A program made the translations under genes and the position numbers. A stretch of 64,000 nucleotides of DNA from contig JBCNJP010000013.1 in assembly GCA_039602395.1 (NCBI GenBank), positions 20,505,663-20,569,662 on the forward strand, written 5' to 3'. Each line of letters starts with the position of its first letter. Within the stretch, counting starts at the first letter, position 1. Shown here piece by piece: positions 10,690 to 21,700 of this stretch. The stretch comes from Deinandra increscens subsp. villosa. Its lineage: Eukaryota > Streptophyta > Magnoliopsida > Asterales > Asteraceae. Under the pieces are notes generated by a model that was not told the DNA's origin, ran no database searches, and saw only the letters and a list, made by a program, of their open reading frames with translations.

Positions 10690-13278
10690 TTTGTGGTTTG
10701 ACGCTCTGTCTGAGATGTGTCCGTTATCGCACGAAGAAATTAACGACTGGGCTCGTAAGAAAGCGGCTCTGAAGGAGATCGATATTGGTGTTTTGGAAGA
10801 AGTTAAGACAAAGGCTAGAACACGTTGGTGCTCGGAGGGGGATGAGAATTCCGCGTTCTTTCACGGAATTGTAAATCAACAGTTGTCAAAAGGTATGATA
10901 AATGGCATCAATGTCAAAGGCAAATGGGTGGAGGATCCGGGAAGGGTAATGAAAGAAGTCTGGAGGTTTTGTAGAGAAAGATTCTGAAGAAGTAGCGAGA
11001 GTCGGCCGAGGATGAGGTGCGATTGAATGAAAACGTTGTCGGAAACGGATAAAGTATTTTTGGTAGCTCCGTTCTTGAAGGATGAGGTGAAGGAAGCGAT
11101 GTGGGTGTGTGGGAGTGAAAAAACCTCGGGCCCGGACGGGTTTAATTTTGGTTTTTTCAAGAGATTTTAGAACAATTTTGAAGATGATTTCGTGGCTATT
11201 TTGAATAACTTTCACGAGGAGGGAGTTATAAGTAAAGAATGCGGGTCTTCATTCATACATCTCATTCCTAAAGTGAGGGACCCCCAAGATCTCAACGATT
11301 ACCGACCTATAAATTTGGTGGGTTACATCTCTAAAGTGATCTCAAAGGTGATGGCGAACCGTTTGAAAGCTGTGGTGGGGTCTATTGTGTCGGAAAACCA
11401 AATGGCGTTTGTGGCTAGAAGAAACATCATTGATGGGCCTCTTGTGGTGAATGAAGTCATTTCTTGGTGTAAAAGATCGAGGTGTAAGACTGTGCTTTTC
11501 AAAATTGATTTTGAGAAAGCCTACGACACCGTTGACTGGGGTTTTCTCTTTTCCATCATGGAACAAATGCATTTCCCTCGAAAATGGTGCGATTGGTTGG
11601 AAGGCTGTCCTCGTGCTTCAAGGACTTCGGTGTTAGTAAATGGTGCCCCGACTTTGGAATTTTAATGTTCGAGAGGATTGAGACAAGGAGACTCGCTCTC
11701 ACCTTTCCTTTTTATCCTTGTCATGGAGGCGTTCTCGTGGATGATGGAGTGTGCCGCTCGTGTGGGATTGTTCAGTGGAGTACCGATTCCAAATAACGGA
11801 CCGATTTTATCTAATCTCCTTTTTGCGGATGACGTGCTCGTGATTGGATTATGGTCTGATCTGAATTTGAGGAACCTCTCTAGGCTTCTCAGAGCTTTCT
11901 TTCTTGTCTCCGGATTGAAGGTGAATCTCAGGAAATGCTCCTTATTTGGGATCAACTGTGAATTTGAGGAGGTGGAGAATATGGCCGGTATCTTGCGAAC
12001 TAAGGGAGAGAGGCTGCCCTTTTCTCACTTGGGGCTTCGGTTGGGCGAAAATATGAATAAATGCGCTAGTTGGAAGCCGATTATCGATGCTTTTGAATCT
12101 AAACTGTCGGGGTGGAAAGCGGAAAGGTTGTCAATGGCGGGGAGACTCACTCTTGTTAAGGTTGCCCTTGATAGTGTACCACTTTATTTCTTCTCGTTGT
12201 ATAAAGCGTTGATGAAGGTGATTAGAAGGCTGGAAACGATACGTTTTAACTTCCTAAGGGGCGGCAATAGAGATAGAAAACGGATCCACTGGATTGAAAA
12301 AAAAGAGATTGTCACGATGCCAATAAAAGAGGGTGGGCTTGGTCTTGTGCCTTTAGAGGTTAAAAATCTTGCGTTGATATCAAAATGGATGTGGTGTTTC
12401 TTAAAAGAGAATAACAAGCTGTGGAGAAATGTGATTGTGGGGATCCACGGTGAAGGGGGCAAGGAGGGCTGATTCCTTTCAAGAAAGGAAGTGTTGGGGT
12501 GTGGAGGAACATTGCAAAGGTTGAAGCTGTGCTCAGAAAAAAGCAGGTTAGATTATGAGGCTTCTTTATTTTACAGGGGGGCGGATGGCACTGGTTCGGA
12601 GACCCGACTGGTCAGCTCTCGGTGAAAGGGATGACGAGGCTGATTATGAAAGCAAATCAAAGAAATGAAGTCAAGATGATCAGCTGGAACAGGTTGGTAC
12701 CTCCGAAAGTAAATGTTTTGTTGTGGCGATTGTTGTGGAAACGTCTCCTTACGAAATCCGGGTTGATGAAGAGGGGAGTCAATCTGCTGTCGTGTGCGTG
12801 TCCGATGTGCGGGGAGAATGATGAGACGGAGGATCACCTTTTCACAGGTTGCTCCTTTGTGTCTACGATTTGGTCGATTATCAGTAAATGGTGCAACATT
12901 CCGGTCCCAATCCTCTTTGACGTCCAAGATATTCCTCGTATTCAACCGGTGGTTTCGGCCTCGAAGAATAAAGAGAACCTGGTGGATGTCATTGTTCGTG
13001 TTGTGGTGTGGGTTATATGGTGCTGCAGGAACAAGAGTGTTCTCGAGAACAAAAAGGCTGTGTTGGAAAAGGTTGTGGTTGACATCAAAGCTTTAAGTTT
13101 TTTCTGGGTTAATAGTAGGGCTAAAGGGTGGAGGGTGGATTGGGTAGATTGGTGTTATTTCCTATTCTAATGTAAGTTTCTTGTTCTTGTTTGGTGTCGT
13201 TGGGTCGGGGTCGGGTTTAGCGCCTTGCTGGCCGGCTCCCATTCCCGTTTTGGTAATGAAATCGTTGTTCAAAAAAAA
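10690..13278 (+). pseudogene. LINE-B, 5'-truncated L1-type ORF2, left arm
   Basis: The plus strand carries ORF2 pieces in order. First comes a pre-RT segment (TRWCSEGDENSAFFHG), then RT (FIHLIPKVRDPQDLNDYRP, ENQMAFVARR, IDFEKAYDTVDW) and the catalytic SNLLFADDVLVIG near 11805-11845. The C-terminal zf-RVT (CPMCGENDETEDHLF, then WVIWCCRNKS) follows up to 13170. Stops and frameshifts at about 10987, 11168, 11665, 12472 and 12560 break it. Endonuclease and ORF1 are missing. A run of eight A (13271-13278) ends the element. It interrupts a low-copy repeat whose halves meet at 10640-10692 and 13279 onward. Confidence 0.85.
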
Positions 13279-13585
13279 GTTATATAAAATGCATTCCCGA
13301 AATATTAACAAATGATGGAGTGTCTCATTGGTTTGGGGTTAGATATGTTTTCGAACAGCTTTTTTTTTCTTCTTTCCAACACCATCAATCAATGGTTTCT
13401 TCTTCTCTTTTTCCCCCTTATTTCCAACCCTCATATTAAAGGGGATGGTCATATATATTCAAGGGGAAGGTCAATATAGGAACATGGGTACTTGTGTCCT
13501 TAAGGTTTGACTTTTATTTAGTTATATAAAATGCACTCCCGAAATATTAACAAATGGAGTGTCTCATTGGTTTGGGGTTAGATTT
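13279..13585 (+). repeat. Direct duplication of about 235 bp
   Basis: The stretch from TTATATAAAATGCATTCCCG through TGGTTTGGGGTTAGAT is repeated about 235 bp downstream (13517 onward), separated by pyrimidine-rich sequence. The motif AAGGTTTGACTTTT precedes both LINE-B and the second repeat, showing LINE-B landed in this repeat. From 13586 to about 13990 the sequence is T-rich with nothing recognised. Confidence 0.6.
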
Positions 13586-13949
13586 GTTTTCGAACGAGCT
13601 TTATTTTTTTCTTTTCTTTCCAACATCATTAATCAATGGTTTCTTCTTCTCTTTTTTCCCCCTTATTTCCAACCCCCATTTTTAACATCACTAAACTATC
13701 TCCTCTCAACCCTCATATATCATTTTCTTGATAAAATAAAACCTTTGTTTTCTTTTTGATTTATTTTTTCTTGAAAGCCTCAACCCTTTTTTTCTTAAAA
13801 ACTTTGGTGTTATTCATATGGAACTTTAGGAATGATACTTAACGTATTTTTCTATTGGTTGGAACGGGAATTCTATTCGTTTATTCTAGATGTTTTTCTT
13901 TTTTCATTTACTAATTTTGTTTATAATGGTTTCGTTAATTTTTTTAAGA

Positions 13950-14545
13950 ATAGTAACCCGTCGCAACAAACGGATTCGTATATCTTGGTATCTAAACAGA
14001 AAATATGTCCTAATAAATAGTATAGGCCAAAGTCGTTGTCACGGGGTTCGAATTTTTTAGATTCTTTACACTTTTTATACAATTTCAACGCGATGTGAAA
14101 CATGTGTGGTTTAGGTCTGAAACTAACCCGCTATAATTTATTTTAGTTTATTAATTTTTTCGGTCTTTTTTTAGCTATATAATATCTTCACCGATTAGAA
14201 AAAATATGGGCCACTAAAGCAATAATTTTGGTTTTTTTTTATTCTAAGGTTCTATATTTCATTCCTACCAAAGTTTTTTTTTACTTATGGTTTCTTCATT
14301 ATTTAAAAGAAAAAAAAACTTCCCGTTATTAAACGACAATTGTTTAGCTGTTAATGTATCGGTATAGAATTTAATTAATATCAAATAACGTGTAATTTTT
14401 TAAACATTTTTTAAAGCGTTATTTTCCTCCCTTTTTTTATGGAGTAGCATATTTAAAAAATGTCAACCACTATGACCGCCGCAACGTACGGTCATGTTTT
14501 TCATGTTCACAACTACGTTCGTCGCAACGCGCGTGGGCTCTAAAC
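13950..14545. repeat. Helitron-like 3' terminal motifs (tentative)
   Basis: Hairpin-plus-tail patterns typical of plant Helitron 3' ends occur: CCCGTCGCAACAAACGG near 13958, ATGACC...GGTCAT around 14471-14496, and GTCGCAACGCGCGTGGG followed by CTCTAAACCTACT at 14530-14550. No RepHel coding or matched 5' TC end could be assigned, so only the terminus style supports the call. Confidence 0.35.
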
Positions 14546-14654
14546 CTACTATAACTTATTTAGATGGTCAAGAAAGGAACAAGGCTGCTAGACAGCTTGG
14601 TTGTTGACTTTATTTAATAACACAGTTTTACTATATATAAATATGTTTTGCAGT

Positions 14655-14770
14655 ATTAATAAACTTGAGGCTGGTCTGGTGGTTTGAGCGCCACATTTCG
14701 ATTGAAGTTGCCCGGGTTCGAGGCTTGCTTTGTCCGTTTCTTTGTCCTCCCTTCCCAAAGGGAGAATTTG
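14655..14770 (+). repeat. tRNA-derived SINE, second copy
   Basis: Same head as at 10515 (CTGGTCTGGTGGTTTGAGCG, B box GGGTTCGAGGC, tail CCCTTCCCAAAGGGAG). Flanking AGATGGTCAAGAAAGGAAC upstream is shared with the first copy. Confidence 0.6.
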
Positions 14771-15625
14771 TTTTCCTTCCCATTGTCACTTTGATAAAAT
14801 ATAGAGCAATTTTACTGCAACAAAAAAAACGGTTTTTACGTTTAACACCATATTTTAATAACAAACTTCTCCTCTTTTTATTTTTTTACAAACTGGTGAG
14901 GTTTTCCGAATATCTCAAGAAGACCCACAAGACCCCATGACTGCTACATAACATCCTCTTTAACACCTTTTCACATTAAAAAATATTCCATCTTTTTTGT
15001 TTATATCTTTTGTTGTTTTTTGTTCGTAACCTAGAAGTTTTTTTGGTTTATAACGTTATGTTTTCTAATATAAATGTTGTACTTAACTATCTCTTACCCA
15101 CAACGTTTCTATAAGGAAAACGCTTAAGAGTATGACCACCGCAGCGCTCGGTATGGCTCTCAACCTAGTTCTATTTTATTTATAAAAGAACAAGTTAATG
15201 GCTTATTTTTCTTTAGAACAATATTTTTTCTAATAAATATCAGGAGCGTTACACTCTTAAGAATTCGAACTCACTTTTCACCAACCTTATTTTTAAGAAT
15301 TTGAACCCTTACTACTTTCATAAATAAAAAAAATTAAACAAAAAAACATTCACCAAGCCCATATAGGGTGACTAAATGTCACATAGTGACTCGAAATCAT
15401 TTCCAAAGTTCGTGACATTTTATTGGCACCTAAGGCTAAACGTATAGGTCGTGCTAAGTGGATGCAGCCACCACAAGGTTACAGATTTTATTAGCACCTA
15501 AGGCTAAACATACACCGAACGGCTAAACCAGTATGGAGAAGATGGGCCATACTGGCTGCAGCCAGCGCACGGTTAGACCAGGATGGAGGAGATAGGCCCG
15601 ACCAATTCTACAAACAGCCTAACTA
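14771..15625. other. Inverted-repeat edge and repeat debris
   Basis: The left arm ends at about 15083, where its partner runs into N. Near 15128-15168 a Helitron-like end occurs (ATGACCACCGCAGCGCTCGG then CTCAACCTAGT). Around 15420-15513 a unit with GCACCTAAGGCTAAAC occurs twice about 66 bp apart. No coding sequence. Confidence 0.5.
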
Positions 15626-15794
15626 TTAAAGACTGTACTTACTACAAACAGCCCCCAACCATTGTGCTAAATCATAAACACCAATAAAATCATAATCCTG
15701 AAACATAGGAACAATATCCATATCCAAAATCAAAAGTCTTGAAAGAAGAAAACAAAACTTGGAACCCAACAGTAACATTTCAGAGACAACGCAT
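15626..15794 (-). other. RPL3 3' UTR (approximate)
   Basis: AT-rich sequence after the RPL3 stop with no other feature; the exact polyadenylation site cannot be read. A canonical AATAAA was not found within the first 170 nt, so the end is a guess. Confidence 0.4.
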
Positions 15795-17588
15795 TCATGC
15801 CTTCTGGCGGTTGTAGAACTTGAGCTTCTCCTCCGAGGTCTGGAAACGACCATGACCAAACTTGGATGATGTGTCAATGAACTTGAGCTTAATCTCCTCA
15901 AGAGCCAAACGTGATGTCTGCGCAAGCAACGACTGACGAAGGGTAACAACCCTCTTCTTTGGTCCAACACAGCAACCTTTGATCAACAAGTAATCATCCT
16001 TCACCACACCATAATGAGGAAACCCACCCATTGGAGTGATGTCCTTCTCAGTCCTGCATTCATCATTACAATGGTATTTATTCACATGACAATAAACTAA
16101 TGCAAGCAAAACAGTTATCATGACAGTCACATACCTGTCAAACTCGGTGATAGCCGTGTGGGTCTCCTGTCCAGTCTTTCCAAGCTTGTAAATCTTTTTG
16201 TTCATTTCGGTACGATGGTGGTAACCGTTCTGACCAGCCCTAGCTACAGTGTAGGAAACTCTGGCAGGATGCCAGGCTCCAATACATGCAACCTTACGCA
16301 GACCCCTGTGAGTCTTACGTGGCAGTCTGGTCACACCCCAACGAGTCACAACACCTTCATAACCTTTACCCTTGGTTACTCCAATTATGTCAATCATCTC
16401 ATCCTTCTGGAACACAGCATCAATAGGGATTTGCTTTTCAAAGAAACCATAAGCAAAATCAACTTTCTGGGCTATAGTACCGCCATTCACTTGGATCTCC
16501 ATAAGGTGCGCTTTCTTCTGCTTCAATCCCTTCATTTTCCTTATCTGCAAAAAGAAAAAATACATAATCAGGTTACATGTACAAAATGACAGAAGAAAGC
16601 ATTTATGTATACATACCTGTGTATGAGCCAAGACTCTGATAACAGTTGCATACTTCTTCATTTTCTCCAACTGTGACTGAATATCTTTCTTCCCCTCATC
16701 AGACTCAAACTTTTTGGAGTACTTGGTAAATGCCTTCTTCTTGGACTTGCACCAGTTCTTATAGAATCTTCTTTTCACATCTTCACTCAGATGTTGAGCC
16801 CAAACAGTGTTCAAAGAACGTAGGCCGCGAGGAGTCTTGACATATGCAACAACTCCAACAACCACCATGGGAGGAGTCTCGATGATGGTCACCGCTTCAC
16901 ATGTCTCTTTCTTGTGAAGCTCTGCACAGCAACATCAACAAAAACACACTTCACATTAATATCACATTTTATTGGTATCAATTGAAATTAGTTTTGAAAA
17001 ACAAACAGCTTACTAGATCCGGGCTTCTCGACCTCCCTAACAATATGGGTCATTCCAGCCTTGTAGCCCAAGAAAGCTGTAAGCTTGCAGGGTTTGGTTG
17101 GGTCATCCTTGGGAAAGGCTTTCACTGCATACATCAGTAAACAGCTTTAGATACATGATCTCATACTAATGTTTATGAATTACCAGTGAACAAACCGGCT
17201 GAAAAAATGCACCTTTATTCTATGTAAAGCTTAATCACAAAACAAAAACAAAAACAAACATCCAGAAGTTATGTAGAACTTAATAACAAAACAATTTCCC
17301 AGCAGTTGGATGTCCTAATACTGCTACACACAATTACTATATCAATATGAACAGAAACGTATAAATCTTGCTATGCCAATTGCCAACCAAAACAAATATG
17401 ACCTAATAGAAACTTGTTATAATAGATTATAAACATGAAGGCATAAAACCGCAATGAAAGACGCATATTTATTAGACAACACATTACTGATGCAACTATA
17501 TACCTTTTCCTCTGTGGCGAGCAGCACGCTTCCTGGGAAGAAATCCAAGAGAACCATGTCTCGGATGCTCAAACTTCCTGTGCGACAT
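15795..17588 (-). CDS. RPL3: 60S ribosomal protein uL3 (RPL3), five coding exons
   Basis: Structural protein of the cytosolic 60S subunit that reaches the peptidyl-transferase centre. Exons on the minus strand are 17588-17504, 17124-17014, 16921-16617, 16544-16135 and 16053-15795. All introns are GT-AG; the total is 1170 nt, giving 389 residues, the length I recall for plant RPL3. The start MSHRKFEHPRHGSLGFLPRK and the end KFYNRQKA match the family. The central loop is intact: RWGVTRLPRKTHRG contains H246, equivalent to the methylated His243 of yeast, and GAWHPARV contains W258 of the tryptophan finger. No stop or frameshift is present. Introns 3 and 4 happen to be open in frame, producing a misleading continuous 365-codon frame at 15795-16892. 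It is the only clearly functional host gene here. Confidence 0.97.
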
Positions 17589-17960
17589 TCTCTACCTGAA
17601 ACATCATACATAACAATCGTATTAATCATTGCTGTAGATTCATTTACATATATAAACAAATTAAAAAGGACATTGGGAGATCGAATTGAAAGAATCTGGT
17701 TCACGATATGTAAAATGAGCTTCTAAAATCAAAACTAACGGCATTCAACTGAAACGTTCAGTGAATAAACTAGACAGGTGATCTCTAGAAACAATTAACT
17801 AGATTAAAAAAACCAGCTATTGTGAACATATGGTGATGATGATCAACATAACATAGACATGTTGAAGGAATAACCGAAGCTTACTTTACCTGAGGTTTCA
17901 AAGATGGCTGTGCGGCGAGAGTGTAAGAGAAACCCTAGTTCTACGCTTATATAAGTGAGT
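17589..17960 (-). promoter_or_regulatory. RPL3 5' UTR intron, telobox and TATA box
   Basis: Upstream of the ATG a 7-nt UTR segment follows an acceptor (TTTCAG, intron boundary at 17596). The matching donor CTCAG|GTAAAG sits at 17890/17889, giving a 294-bp leader intron. Further upstream are a telobox (AAACCCTAG on the plus strand, 17930-17938) and a TATA box (TATATAA, 17947-17953 complement). Telobox plus leader intron is the classic architecture of plant ribosomal-protein genes and implies growth-linked expression. Confidence 0.75.
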
Positions 17961-19448
17961 GATTTCTCTGCTTCAAACGCCCTACCCTACTTTACCTGTT
18001 TCTAAAATTCCTCAATTGGCCCCTTAACTATTCTTTTTTTTCTTCAACACCAATTTTTTATTTCAATACACAAATTCGTGACATTTACGGGTGCACAAAA
18101 CGGTTAATCGAGTTTTTTAAATAATCAATTTGTTTACTAAACCGGTTTAGCTAATAATTGATTACTCTAACCTATAATTCCTAATCTTTCAAAACGGTTT
18201 GGCGACGTAGTTTGAAGGTGAAAGACGGGTGTGTTGGGAGTGGAAGAGGGTGTGTGGATGGGATGATGGAGATGTTTTAGGAATTGGATCCGAGAGGTAG
18301 ATTGGGCCGATTTGGGGTGAGACAGGCGCGGGCTGCTCGAACGGATCAGGTTGGGTATCGGCGGAAGGAAAAATGGGTGGTTCGAGAATGAACGTAGTGT
18401 ATGGGTTAGAGGTAGTGGGGGAGGGTTATGAGTAAGGTGTGACAATTGAAAAACTTCATGTTAATATTATTATAAATTAATATAGTTTGTCTAAGTTTGC
18501 GCATTATTTAACTATGATTATAGTTTTTTTTTTTGGAACGGCATCGATCAGGCGACTTTGGTCTCACGTGTAAACCTACCCTTGCGGGGCTATGTCCAAG
18601 GTCGATTACTCGGACCTCCGTGAGAACCAAGACACCCCCTCCTGAAGCTTTCTCCTGGCAGAAACCCCCTCCTGAGACAACATGGGTTAAAACTGCCTCC
18701 CCTTGGATTAGAACTTAGGTCACATAGTAACCAAAGCCCTAAGAGCCAAGGGGGTATAGTTAATTAGGCTTCCTAGCGTATCAACTTATTTGGACCAAGC
18801 ACTATATCCCGTAGGATATAAAAAACGCATCAGGGACGTTGGTGATTTAAAGCATTTTCTATAATTATTTAATTATAATGTTTATTTATTTGATATTTTA
18901 TCTATTTATCAATATATCAAATATTTATTCTAGTATTTAAATATATTAGATGATGAATTTTAACTCGGATCCTTCGTGTCGGTAATTATTCACGTCTATC
19001 CCGAACCTATTTCTATATGAGCAACTTTCTAGACATCAACACCCATTTACTTTTTTATTTGTTGGTACGTTTACCCTAAAAACCTAATATTCTCGTCACC
19101 TTTGCCTGATATATATTAAACCGACCTCACCCGACACCCATCACCCGTCACCCGAAAACACCAAGACCCGACTACCGCCACCTTTATCTCGGTTAAACCA
19201 CCTGACCCCATAACCATGCCCTTACACCGCCGCCACCCTACCCCCATCATCATGGAAGATCCATCACCACCACCCTATCTAACCACCATAACCCTACTCC
19301 ACCACCACCTACCACCATCACCTACCACCCCTCCCTCCCTCTCTTATTCATCGCGTCCCACCCACTTTGTCGGCCCAAGAGGCTACAACCGCCACCACCA
19401 TCAACCACCCACATCACCTCTAAAATCCATCACCATACCACATATCAT
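17961..19448. other. Intergenic region with repeat-like segments
   Basis: No gene. 18167-18445 is a C/T-rich stretch on the minus strand that gives a low-complexity reading frame. 18535-18830 (GGTCTCACGTGTAAACCTAC, then duplicated CCCCCTCCTGA) resembles a dispersed repeat that I cannot classify. 19130-19445 is a CCACCA/CACC-rich tract whose Pro/His-rich frame looks compositional. A target site for the Gypsy LTR at 19449 closes the stretch. Confidence 0.45.
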
Positions 19449-20798
19449 TGTCACACCCCAACCAATTGCGGCATATGTCGGTGCATGATGATTGTCCAGA
19501 TGATTGTCCAGATGCTCATGATAACAAAATAAGCTGCGACATACCTAGACAAGCCATTTCATTCATTAAATAAAAAATAGTCTTACATATCCAAAATTAT
19601 CATAACAACAAAACACTAAATCTTGATTAAAAGCCTTTATCTAGGTCCAACATTCCTAGTGTGATCACAAAACAACTCAAGTAAAGTCTTGCAACATGTA
19701 TAAAATAAAAGTGTCAACTACAAAGTAGTTGGTGAGTAAACATAGGTTTATAGGGTTACATATGTATATCGAATTAAAAACATCGATTATGTGTCAAGTG
19801 ATTCGTTCATATGATATGATAAACAAGTAAGTGAATAATGATTGTTGTGTACCAATCCTCTGACGATATAGTGAGCAATCACCCATTGAAACATTAAATA
19901 TCATTTCAATCTCAAGGGTGGGTCATCAATCAATGCCTATTATTGTTACTATAGGTACGCGTTCGTTAATGATACACAAGCAATTAACCAAACTTTCTAT
20001 CCACACACAAGTTTCACACATAGAATTCACACATTGAACAAACATAGAATCACACATATGTTTAGAGAAATATAGTATTTAACGATTTGATATATAGATA
20101 CATGTTACACCCCAATATAGAAAAGTAAAAAGGGATATGAATACTCACATGAATAAGAGGTCGAGAATTAAGTGATAACACCGAAAGCCAAGGAATAATG
20201 AATCCCGAGATTATCCTAATTGAAACGCACAAGCTAATGAATACGAAAAAGCGAAAAGACTAATGTTCTACGTTTGTTTGGAATTTGAGGAAGCATGTTT
20301 AATGTGTTAAAAATAATTAGCTTAGTTACATCAACACTTTAGACGTTTCGAACATGCTTTGGCCTATAAGTTACGACATTATCATCAGGGCGTCTCAAGT
20401 AAGCATCCAGGTCCGACGATATGTCTAGACTTATATGCAACAACTTACCTTCACAGAGACCCTAAATACCGGTGTTTTAACCCTCCAGTTAGTACATGTC
20501 CAATTCGTTTCAAATGCTAACACGAAAACGTTTATTAAACTGATTTACATGTTTTAGACCTTAATTGTAATTTTGTAGAAATTAGTCCTAAAGTTTTGTG
20601 TGTCAAATTTAGAATAAATTAAACGTAGGTTTCTAATATTGCAATTCCTAAACTATAGGGTCAGAAATGAAAATATCATAAGTTTTCCTAAATGACAAAA
20701 TCTACCCTATAATTTCCATAATTACGAAATAAACCCTAAAGTTTACAAAATTGCATATTTAACCAAGATTATTATTTCTAGCCTAGTTAAACATGTTT
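19449..20798 (-). repeat. Gypsy-type LTR, truncated by the assembly gap
   Basis: The minus strand ends ...GGGGTGTGACA at 19449. It aligns with the LTR end at 32020 (shared AACTAC.AA.TAGTTGGTGAG and ATGATTGTCCAGA segments), so it belongs to a related LTR family. It continues unbroken to the first N. Because such LTRs are multicopy, this is a likely place for an assembly to break. Confidence 0.65.
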
Positions 20799-21298
20799 NN
20801 NNNNNNNNNNNNNNNNNNNNNNNNNNNNNNNNNNNNNNNNNNNNNNNNNNNNNNNNNNNNNNNNNNNNNNNNNNNNNNNNNNNNNNNNNNNNNNNNNNNN
20901 NNNNNNNNNNNNNNNNNNNNNNNNNNNNNNNNNNNNNNNNNNNNNNNNNNNNNNNNNNNNNNNNNNNNNNNNNNNNNNNNNNNNNNNNNNNNNNNNNNNN
21001 NNNNNNNNNNNNNNNNNNNNNNNNNNNNNNNNNNNNNNNNNNNNNNNNNNNNNNNNNNNNNNNNNNNNNNNNNNNNNNNNNNNNNNNNNNNNNNNNNNNN
21101 NNNNNNNNNNNNNNNNNNNNNNNNNNNNNNNNNNNNNNNNNNNNNNNNNNNNNNNNNNNNNNNNNNNNNNNNNNNNNNNNNNNNNNNNNNNNNNNNNNNN
21201 NNNNNNNNNNNNNNNNNNNNNNNNNNNNNNNNNNNNNNNNNNNNNNNNNNNNNNNNNNNNNNNNNNNNNNNNNNNNNNNNNNNNNNNNNNNNNNNNNN
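20799..21298. other. Assembly gap of exactly 500 N
   Basis: Five hundred consecutive N, a round number typical of an arbitrary scaffolding gap. Left flank: Gypsy LTR. Right flank: the end of the right inverted-repeat arm. Reading frames across it are meaningless. Confidence 0.99.
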
Positions 21299-21589
21299 AA
21301 CATTTATATTAGAAAACATAACGTTATAAACCAAAAAAACTTCTAGGTTATGAACAAAAAACAACCAAAAATATAAACAAAGAAGATGTAATATTTTTTA
21401 ATGTGAAAAGGTGTAAAAGAGGATGTTATGTAGCAGTCATGGGGTCTTGTGGGTCTTCTTAAGATATTCAGAAAACCTCACCAGTTTGTAAAAAAATAAA
21501 AAGAGAAGTTCGTTATCAAAATATGGTGTTAAATGTAAAAAACCGTTTTTTTGTTGCAATAAAATTGCTCTATATTTTATCAAAGTGAC

Positions 21590-21700
21590 AATGGGAGGAC
21601 AAAGAAACGGACAAAGCAAGGCTCGAACCCGGGCAACTTCAATCAAAATGTAGCGCTCAAACCACCAGACCAACCTCAAGTTTATTAATACTGCAAAACA
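21590..21700 (-). repeat. tRNA-derived SINE (mirror of 14655)
   Basis: Minus-strand head with TGGTCTGGTGGTTTGAGCG and GGGTTCGAGCC. It lacks the CCCTTCCCAAAGGGAG tail segment present in the left-arm copy, a small deletion. Confidence 0.55.

Larger units (their letters stand above)
2455..15083 (+). repeat. Left arm of a 12.6-kb inverted repeat
   Basis: Every recognisable element between 2455 and 15083 recurs in reverse order and orientation at 34018-21299: LINE-A 3' end, Gypsy LTR end, RTE remnant, CGGTTC repeat, Copia gag-protease fragment, 1461-bp hAT, SINE, LINE-B, second SINE. Arms are 12,629 and 12,720 bp and a few percent diverged; the conceptual LINE-B C-termini differ at about 7 of 182 residues. 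One known indel is a 120-bp deletion in the left-arm gag fragment. The left end is marked by the Copia A insertion, the right end coincides with an assembly gap in the other arm. Confidence 0.92.

Noticed and set aside
15795..16892. A single 365-codon gene on the minus strand
   Set aside because: It reads through RPL3 introns 3 and 4, which happen to be open; GT-AG sites and the known protein give the five-exon model instead.
18167..18445. 92-codon Pro/His/Ser-rich frame upstream of RPL3
   Set aside because: Low-complexity translation of a C/T-rich stretch, no homology recognised and no promoter or splice support.
19216..19488. Pro/His-rich 90-codon protein
   Set aside because: Composition follows the CCACCA-rich tract and the frame runs into a Gypsy LTR; no family features or conserved motif.
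20743..21364. Long reading frames across the N stretch
   Set aside because: They consist of undetermined residues from the 500-N gap.
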